Assembly: GCF_020882245.1 (NCBI RefSeq)
Contig: NC_083597.1
Coordinates: 57,576,152-57,640,151 of the forward strand
Direction of reading: 5' to 3'
DNA: 64,000 bases
Source of the DNA: Rhopalosiphum padi
Lineage: Eukaryota > Arthropoda > Insecta > Hemiptera > Aphididae
This document shows positions 56,361 to 64,000 of this stretch, in pieces (the first letter of the stretch is position 1; every line of letters starts with the position of its first letter). The notes below the pieces were generated by a model, which had not been told where the DNA came from, made no database searches, and saw only the letters and a list, made by a program, of their open reading frames with translations. A program made the translations under genes and the position numbers.

Positions 56361-58419
56361 ACGCCGTCGGTATACATTAATATAAAAGTACTACACGCAT
56401 AATAATAATATACTAAAGCTCCATATACGTCGTCGAGTTCACCGTGATCGTCGCAGAGACAATAATATATTTATTGTTGTACCGAGAACAATGGTATACG
56501 CGTATATATTATTGACGAACATCGGCGGCAGCGTACGGTGTTTTTTTCTTCTTTTCATTATTATTCTAAACGGTTTTATGAAAGAAAAAACTGTACGCAC
56601 ATAATACACAGTACCTACAGCAGGCAGGGACAGTAAGCGAAAAAAATTCATAAACCGAGTTTGCGTTATATAATAGAAATTATAATATGATATTATACAT
56701 CATACTTGAACTACTATAATAATATTATGTATAAACCGTTTACACGATGACTATATTAAATAGATACGCGCTCGCCGTGTAATATACATTTTTCAATAAA
56801 CGTTACGACGGCGATTATCATATTATACTGTAGCAGCAGTTCGATGAGTTATTATTATTATTAAACTTACCTGTATACCTATTCTATATCAACAACAAGC
56901 TATAATAGTTATTATATTATATATTGTATCAGGACGGCTGTCGATAGGCAGTAGGCAAGTGCAGCGTTTGGTGGTCATGGGGAAGATCGGCGGGGTGTTA
57001 GTATATAGTTTACAAGAAGAAGACTTGTTTTTTTATACTCGAAACGTCTTTGCGTAGAGGAAGCCTATTATAAGATGTTTAAAATTATTCTTATATAATA
57101 ATAATATATGGTTAAGATTCCAATAAGAACATCTCAATTTTAACACCTGTTGCTTGATATAATAATAACACCGGCCCGTAGTCGAATGCCAGTACCGGTT
57201 ATTAAAACACTGAACTATTACAAAGAATAAATGGTAGGTACACTAGTCACAATAAAGTGTTTCAAAATATAGATTCCTACGTATGGTGAATAGCATGTAC
57301 TTACTTACTAGTTACTACCTAGGTATACGAACAGATTGACCGAAACAGCAAAAATCTAATTTTTTGTCTGTACTTTTTTTTTTTGACAACCGCGATCAAT
57401 ACGATGTACAAACAACGCGATTAACATCGTTCGACAAACCGTGACCACATTGTATCCGTTGTTGTTATAATATTAAACGAACGCGTTTGCAAAAAAAATA
57501 CTACAGTCTTAAGAACTCATCTCCAGCAGCAGTCTACGTGAGTTTATTACCCACTAGTTGGCAGCATGCACGTATACGTATAGGAACTTTGTGATGTTAT
57601 GAAAACGTAATTATTCGGGACAACGACGTCGTTTCGATTGAAAACCTAACGAACGCGTTCGTTCGTATATATTATAATAATAATAATATAAGAGAAATCC
57701 GACGGGTTGTATTTGTTGTTTATCAGCAACGAAATAAAGAGTGAACGCGCGCAGTTATAATTATTTAATTATATGAAGAATGTTGATATTTTTTTAAGTG
57801 TCACGAGAATAATTCAATGATGGAGATGACCGTTGAACTCGAAAGTTGTAATAAAACTCCAGGACGCTCGTTAACACCGTATAAATAACTGCTGTATAAT
57901 AAAGAATAGTGGAATGTATATGGGAAAAACAAATTATTATTGTGAAATGATATGATATATTATTACAATACATTAATGAAATAAACACGCAATTTAATAT
58001 AGGTTCAGTTAGGTTAAAATGTATCCGAAGACGAGAAGTAGAGATCAAAATTTTTATTATTATATTCAGGGAATACCTCATCCGCACTTGGGCTGTATCC
58101 ATCTAACAAATGCATACAAGGTTGAAGGTAGCAAATTTGAGTTCACCAAAATTAGTTTTCTGTTATCTTTAATATTAGAGTGAATTGGTGTAACATAACA
58201 TAATTTTATTAATAATTTTTAAATTTCAAAGCTTTGTTAACGTTTTAAAATAGAAATATTTTTTATTATATCTTATACTACTTACTTTAATATTAAAATA
58301 CTAATAAAAAATTTAGATAATGCCCTTAACTTTATGTTTGATAATAAGCTAAATTATTCTAATATTAAAGTTAACAACACAAAATTGATTTTTCTAAACT
58401 CATATTTGCTATGTTGTTT

Positions 58420-58880
58420 ATTCGTAAGACGGAGACAGCAAAATAATATGCGGGTGTGGCGACCTCATCGTTCCACGACGGTCGGTTTGAAAAATGAGTT
58501 CCTATTTTATTTTGAAATCTTGGTCGAATACATTCGTTGTCGCCCCACAAGGACATTGAGAGAACTACAATGGCAGGTGCTCGCGGGTTGTGACTTGTTA
58601 ATGGGCGTTTCAAAACGAAACTGTTGATTACAGTTGACGTATTGCCTGGTCGGTATGACGTGTACGCGGAAAACACCACGAGGTATATGCGTGGGATATG
58701 TATAAAATGTACTCATACGCCCCTAAAACCCGGACTTCCCCATGAAAGGTATCGTGCTATGCTCGAAGTCATGCAGGAGCAATATTGATCTATTCCGAAA
58801 ATTGGTGCGTTTGAAAAAAAGTTTTCAATCGCCTCTCACTGCAGAAGAGTCTTTCAAATGCCATAAACTAACCTTATTAT
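58420..58880. other. Unassigned complex stretch with broken coding-like frames
   Basis: Balanced base composition, with frames on both strands (plus 58334-58627, minus 58371-58679). A short plus-strand peptide-like run, LPHERYRAMLEVMQEQY, is followed by a stop (58737-58789). Short plausible peptides split between frames suggest a decayed transposon or pseudogene. No family was recognised. Confidence 0.2.
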
Positions 58881-59713
58881 ATAAGTTTGAAAATATTATT
58901 TTTAATATAACAAAATAAGGTATATTAAAAAATTCATCATGTAAAGCTTGTGAACAAATAAAAGCGTAATGACGAAGAATGTAACGAAAAGACACCTACC
59001 AGAGGACTGATGTGCACTTTGTTTTGAATCCGTTATAAGAATTATATACGGATAAATTTAAAATTGTGAATCAATGGCGTCCACAAAGAATTAGTATATT
59101 TACGCAATACGCAATACATTATAATTTCATTACTAAATATACAAATATGCACTATAGAACACCATCGAGAAACTTTAATGTTTCCAGGTCAGGAAATTTG
59201 AATAAAACGGTCGTTTTCGACGGAATCGACCGGACAAGGTCGTTGTAGGCACGTCCTCCCACACGCGAGAGGCGCTCGCGGAACGAATCTAGTGGAACCT
59301 ATATATAATATATATAAATATTATATTATACATAGTATTATTATATCCCGCTATTGCGTTGTCGCTCGCGTTTCACATGTAAACGATGTGCATGCATCAT
59401 ATTTATATTACATTATACACGATGTCGAATCTGTCCGAGATGGGCGCAAAAAGTGAAAGGAGGGCGGCGTGAAAATATTAATATACCTAATAGTGATAAT
59501 AAAAAAGATGATTCGATTTTAAAAAGCGAAACATATTTCTAACCAAGCGGCGTCAGTGGCGAAGTCAGTTGTCGCAAGGTCGGCGGGGATACATTGCCTG
59601 CTATATTATTATTATTATTATTATAACGTCCGATTACGACTACTTGTGCTGTCTAAAATCGTTTATATACACATGCAGGTAACCTAAACGAAAACAATAA
59701 ATGATAAACGCAC

Positions 59714-59867
59714 CTTGTACAGCTTATCCTTGTTGTACCACACGTCTTCTTCTTCTTCAACTTGAACAGGAAATCCTACTCCAGAGTCCAAGTTCAGGTC
59801 GTCCCTGGACCTGGATAATATTCGGCGCCTGGATATCATGTCGTTGGGTACTGCTAACGACGGACAA
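59714..59867 (-). CDS. Internal exon of MH2-domain gene (linker before MH2), Expansion-like
   Basis: This is a 154-bp internal exon read on the minus strand. The intron before it ends in a pyrimidine-rich stretch plus TTACAG (AG at 59869-59868). The exon is followed by AAG|GTGCGT, with the donor GT at 59713-59712. The incoming intron is phase 2 and the outgoing intron is phase 0. The 51 complete codons run from CPSLAVPNDM to DVWYNKDKLYK. The peptide has a basic, serine-rich stretch (SRRRILSRSRDD) followed by an acidic run (EEEED). GC is clearly above the flanks, and the residue mix is unlike the Y/I-rich chance frames around it. The next exon I recognise (23292-23135) also starts in phase 0 and continues directly into an MH2 domain, so this exon encodes the linker and lead-in to that domain. 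The gene identity is inferred from the joined peptide. The start codon is not in view, and the ATG at 59878 lies in the intron. Confidence 0.85.
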
Positions 59868-60777
59868 CTGTAACACAAAACGAATCGTACCGGTTAGCGA
59901 TCGTAAATAATATACAAGTTAACAACAACAACAATAACAATACTAATATTATAATAATATGTACTTTCTCGATCGACAAACGGTTAGGTATATATTGCGT
60001 AAATACGTGTGGCTGTGTGTGGGATTAACAATGGCATCGTAATAATAATCTAATATCGCTTGGGCGTTTATTTTTCGACAAATGTGCGTCTATATCTATA
60101 TATAATATTATATAATTAATGCGCACCTTGTAGGGGGCGGGGGACATGCGTAAAAGCGATCTCAGTATAAACCGCGTATAGACGTATAGTTCGATCGGAT
60201 CTCACGTACGATATATATTATAATAATCTCCGAGAAACGTCGTGTGTTTGATTTTCCTTTACACAAAGTATACCTACAAAGCCGATCGATATTATTCGCT
60301 ATTATATTACTATACACACCGATCGGTCGACAATCGCGTCGATTGTATACAACAATATATCGACCAAGTATACACGATATTAACGAGTCCAAGGCCCATT
60401 ATAATATGTACTATAGATAATAATATATATATATAGATCTATATAGATCCTCGTCGAATCGTGTATATATAATAATTACGCGAGAACACTGCAGAACGCT
60501 TCTATAAGTAGTACCTATATAGGTATTCGCGTCATTTACACGGGCATGGCAATTATTATTCTCGAAGACCGCACTCACCACTGCCGCGTGTGTGTATAAG
60601 ACGTATTATAGTGTCGCGACGAGTGTATAATATGTAATATATAGTAATGCGGCACGAGCACATCCGAGGAAAAGGTCACGTTTTTGTCGCGTAAAGGACG
60701 ATATAAGATTTTTATTCAACAATAAAATAACAATAATCTTACGTTCTTGGGATCACTCGCTCGCACAATCGCGTGCA

Positions 60778-60803
60778 TGTGTGTGTGTGTGTGTTGTGTG
60801 TGT
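60778..60803. repeat. TG microsatellite
   Basis: TG run with one TTG interruption. Confidence 0.88.
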
Positions 60804-63800
60804 TACCGAAACAGACAGCGAAAGTGTGAAAACGAATATACGCGAGTTTATAATTATTGTCGTTACGAGTCGTTGATCACCGTACAAGAAATCGTTCACT
60901 CGTCTGTGCGTACTCAGTATCATTACGGTTTTAAGTATATATTTCACCAAAGTTTCCCCAACAATTATTTCCGTCCCGTATACTAAAAAAAAAGACCTGA
61001 CGATTTACTAATATGAAACAACCATAATAATATATATAATATATAGCGCCAAGATATTATATTATACAAACACGATAATAATATCACATATTCCTACGAA
61101 AGCTCGGCCGAGGTCGAAACGGAGACCACAACGGAAACTACTCCCTGATTTATAATATTTGAAGGACTTCTGATTAATCACACTCAGTTATCTTTTGAAT
61201 CGATTTGAAGAAACAAACATTAGCTGTATAATTAATATAATAAAACTGTGTATTATATAATATTATTAATAGGATTTATCATATATGCCAATTGAAAACA
61301 ATTATTTTAAATTACAATTTGTATTTTTTTTCCCAACTGGTGGAATCAAATGGACGATCATAATATAGGTCATGTAGCGCGGAATTGATGAAATTTCACA
61401 ATGGTGTAACAATAATACCTATTGTTTCGGTCAAAGGTCGCCGTAGTAGTAGCGTAGGTCCAATGGTTGTCACAATTATTAAATGGCGTAGGTTAGGTTA
61501 GCCTTAAAGTCATAGCCACCTTCCTTAAATTAGTAACATTATGCATTGTAAGGCAACAGAAAGCGCTCAATTAATTTACTGAGTGATCAATGCACAAACA
61601 CAGTTATATGTACATACATTTCATAATTTATAGTTATAGTTTTTACTACCACTAGCTTCCTCTACCATAGATTCGATTTGAATTAACAGAACTAGTGTAC
61701 GAATATATAAAGTATATTTAGTTGCATGGCCGCATTACGCAATATGGCTAATAAAAACATATTATTTCGTTCACAATTTTTTTCCTTAATTTTTTCCCAG
61801 CCGCGTGCGCCCGAGTTCGTGATTATAATTCGGTTCGTGTGAAGAAAACATGCGGCCTCACTCCCAATTGCTGAACGCTAAAATAATTATATTATTATTA
61901 TATATTCCTGTATTACAGTATATATAGTGACGGTTATTTATTTTCTCGTTCTATCGCTGCGCTATCCACGAAGGTCTCTTCGCAGCGACGCACCTATAGC
62001 GTAGTGCAATGCAGAAGGTTAGGCAGTGATATAGGTTACACGTTATTTGTATACCCAAAAAAATATATTAACAAGGAATTAATTGATAATAATATTAGGG
62101 TGAATAAGATGTATTCCAATAACTCAAACTAGTCACTGAATATTTAAAATATTATTTTAGTGACAGTAAAATCAAGGCATTATATCAATGACCCAGTGCT
62201 TAGTAAACTTAATTTTTCACTTTTTGGATGACTATAATATCATCGTTCCCATTTTATGTCATATTACTCTATGATATAAATTAATACATTCTATAACAAT
62301 CTCCTCCTCTCCTCTCGCTGATTATTAATTCCAAAGTCCAAAGACGTTATAATTTTCAAAACAATTAATAATTAATAATTATATTATTGAGTTAGTAGTT
62401 CCTGCAAGGTAACTAATTTTTTACTGTAGCTCAGCGCGCAAATACCTAATTAAAAAATCATTTTATCATTTTAGCATTATGATTTTGGCAAATTTGAAGG
62501 ATCGCACTCCTTACACTCATAAATATATATATTTGTTTAATTTTTCAATATTTTTTTCTTTCAAGTCAAAATGTGCATATTATTATAAGTGATACTATCA
62601 CGTTGGCTGTAAGCCCTTTATATATATACAAGTATATATTACGCGTCCCGTAATAACGTGTAGCCATTGTAGTATAATATATTGTTTTTCGGCGACTATA
62701 TATATATATGTGTGTGTACATAGGATTATATTATAGGAAGAAGAGTATAATATTCATCGTAGTCTTCTCGCATTTCGGCTCGTCCAACACCACCACGACC
62801 GTCCCCGCCGACTGACTTTCGAAACGACGCATAATTTTTTCAATCGAAAAGATTGCGTCGAATTCGGCCTGATATTCGAAAAAGGGGGCCCGTTCCCATA
62901 TCTTTTTCCATCTAGCCACAAGATGCATAAACACAATACTACGACTGTAGCAATAATAATAATCGCATGAACCGCGTACGGTATATAAGAACTGCAGAAT
63001 ATTTCTCCCACGGGATGCACGCAATCAGCTCATAAGTATAATAATATACAACGAAAAACAATAACAACAACTACCTTGTCTATACATAATTTATAATACG
63101 CATTTTAATAACTCTGAAACAACTCGTTCGAATTTGGTGAATCATCCTGTATAATATAATGTACTACGCACGCACGTGTGACAGTCGCGACACGGGACGA
63201 AATCGCCCCGCGGTTCACATCGGAACAATGGCCGTTACATATAATAAATATAAGTGCGAGTCTATATGTATAACGTGCTCGTGTGCGTTCATTTTTGACG
63301 TATTCCGTTGACAAGTACGTGTATGTGTGTATTTGTATATAATATAAGCCCTCTATACATGTTTATGTACATTGTATGTATATGTATGTATGGGTATAGT
63401 GGGTATGATATTGCAAGTGCATATATCTCGCTTTCCCGCCACACCCGTCGCGCGTGTTCGTGTTTCACAACGAAAGTTTCCCATAGATCTGTCGCCAACT
63501 TGTCGTAAATACATAAATATAACAATAATTGTATTTTATAATAATATCGCGTTGTTCGTATATACGCATGTAGGCATACTGTATAAAATATAATATACTA
63601 CGTGTTTATACGAGTACCTATATACATATAAGCTATAGACGGTCAGGCAGTATAGGTATGTAGAAGATGATTGGCACGGTACTCCGTTACAATTAACATG
63701 CTAGTCGTGGCCGTCGTATATATTTTATAATATTATACACGGTGGCGAACAAATGCACATTTTTTTACCGTATGGTCGTAAAAAACAAATGAATAGACGA

Positions 63801-63918
63801 ACGATGCTTTTTGCCTGCCAATATCTAGCCGAAATATGATTGTTCTAGTCTATCGAAACTATATACGATATATCGTATCATACACCACGCGTAAATAGTG
63901 TGTTCCTAGATTGAGTCA

Positions 63919-63942
63919 TTATATATATATATATATATATAT
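63919..63942. repeat. AT microsatellite
   Basis: About 12 uninterrupted AT units near the window end. Confidence 0.9.
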
Positions 63943-64000
63943 TACTATTGTAGTGATATTCGTCGGGAAATCCTTGGTCAAGTATACTAGCCGACTACCA

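Larger units (their letters stand above)
23293..59713 (-). other. 36.4 kb intron of the MH2-domain gene
   Basis: The interval between the two recognised coding exons begins with GTGCGT at its 59713 end and finishes with TTCTCAG at its 23293 end, and both flanks are phase 0. I saw no further host coding exon inside, although a short or alternative exon could be missed. It carries a complete hAT transposon, a hAT end fragment, TIR-element ends, microsatellites and some CpG-dense patches, which are listed separately. The rest is AT-rich sequence with no supported gene. Confidence 0.75.
59868..64000 (-). other. Upstream intron of the MH2-domain gene (partial); no exon recognised
   Basis: This stretch lies upstream of the first recognised exon on the minus strand and ends at its phase-2 acceptor. 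The preceding coding exon should leave in phase 2 and was not found before the window edge. The stretch holds a TG microsatellite (about 60778-60803), an AT run at 63919-63942 and AT-rich single-copy-looking sequence. A minus-strand frame at about 62740-62950 has a less biased residue mix but lacks clear splice sites, so it is not called as an exon. Confidence 0.55.

Noticed and set aside
59714..59867. DSGVGF in the linker exon as a beta-TrCP-type degron
   Set aside because: It lacks the second serine of the DSGxxS pattern, so it is not supported.
59684..59878. Treating the ATG at 59878 as the start of a separate 64-residue gene
   Set aside because: That ATG lies in the intron just before the TTACAG acceptor, and the tail after LYK is read through the GTGCGT donor. 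The exon interpretation explains both ends.
61488..61502. GGTTAGGTTAG-like words resembling the insect telomere repeat TTAGG
   Set aside because: Only about two units are present, and similar single words occur elsewhere. This is not an interstitial telomere array.

Overview
The window looks like insect nuclear DNA, most likely from an aphid or close hemipteran relative. This is an inference. It rests on very AT-rich non-coding DNA built from ATAATAATAT-type words, repeated TAGGTACCTA-type words, hAT and TIR element debris typical of aphid genomes, spliceosomal exons in large introns, and the absence of any prokaryotic gene organisation. Only a few hundred bases are host coding sequence.

Host gene: two short minus-strand exons (59714-59867, then 23135-23292) have good splice signals and join in phase 0 without disturbing the reading frame. 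The second exon encodes the beginning of an MH2 (SMAD-type) domain. The best guess is an orthologue of the insect MH2-only protein Expansion (exp in Drosophila). The gene runs off both ends of the window: upstream exons should lie beyond 64000, and the rest of the MH2 domain should lie below position 1 or in an exon I could not recognise in 1-23134.

Layout: 59868-64000 is upstream intron. 23293-59713 is a 36.4 kb intron. 1-23134 is downstream intron. The large intron contains a complete hAT DNA transposon (38607-41027, 2421 bp). It has an exact 8-bp target-site duplication, 16-bp imperfect terminal inverted repeats, and an uninterrupted 618-residue transposase on the same strand as the host gene. 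It looks young and possibly autonomous.

Other content: an older non-autonomous hAT-type element (8867-9283), a hAT end fragment (26406 onward), several diverged ends of small TIR elements, microsatellites, a 60-bp G-rich tract, and a few CpG-dense patches (about 24.2-24.6, 48.5-48.9 and 55.6-56.4 kb) that could be regulatory. I found no convincing tRNA, rRNA, CRISPR, viral or bacterial gene. Almost all other open frames are AT-rich, tyrosine/isoleucine-rich chance frames.
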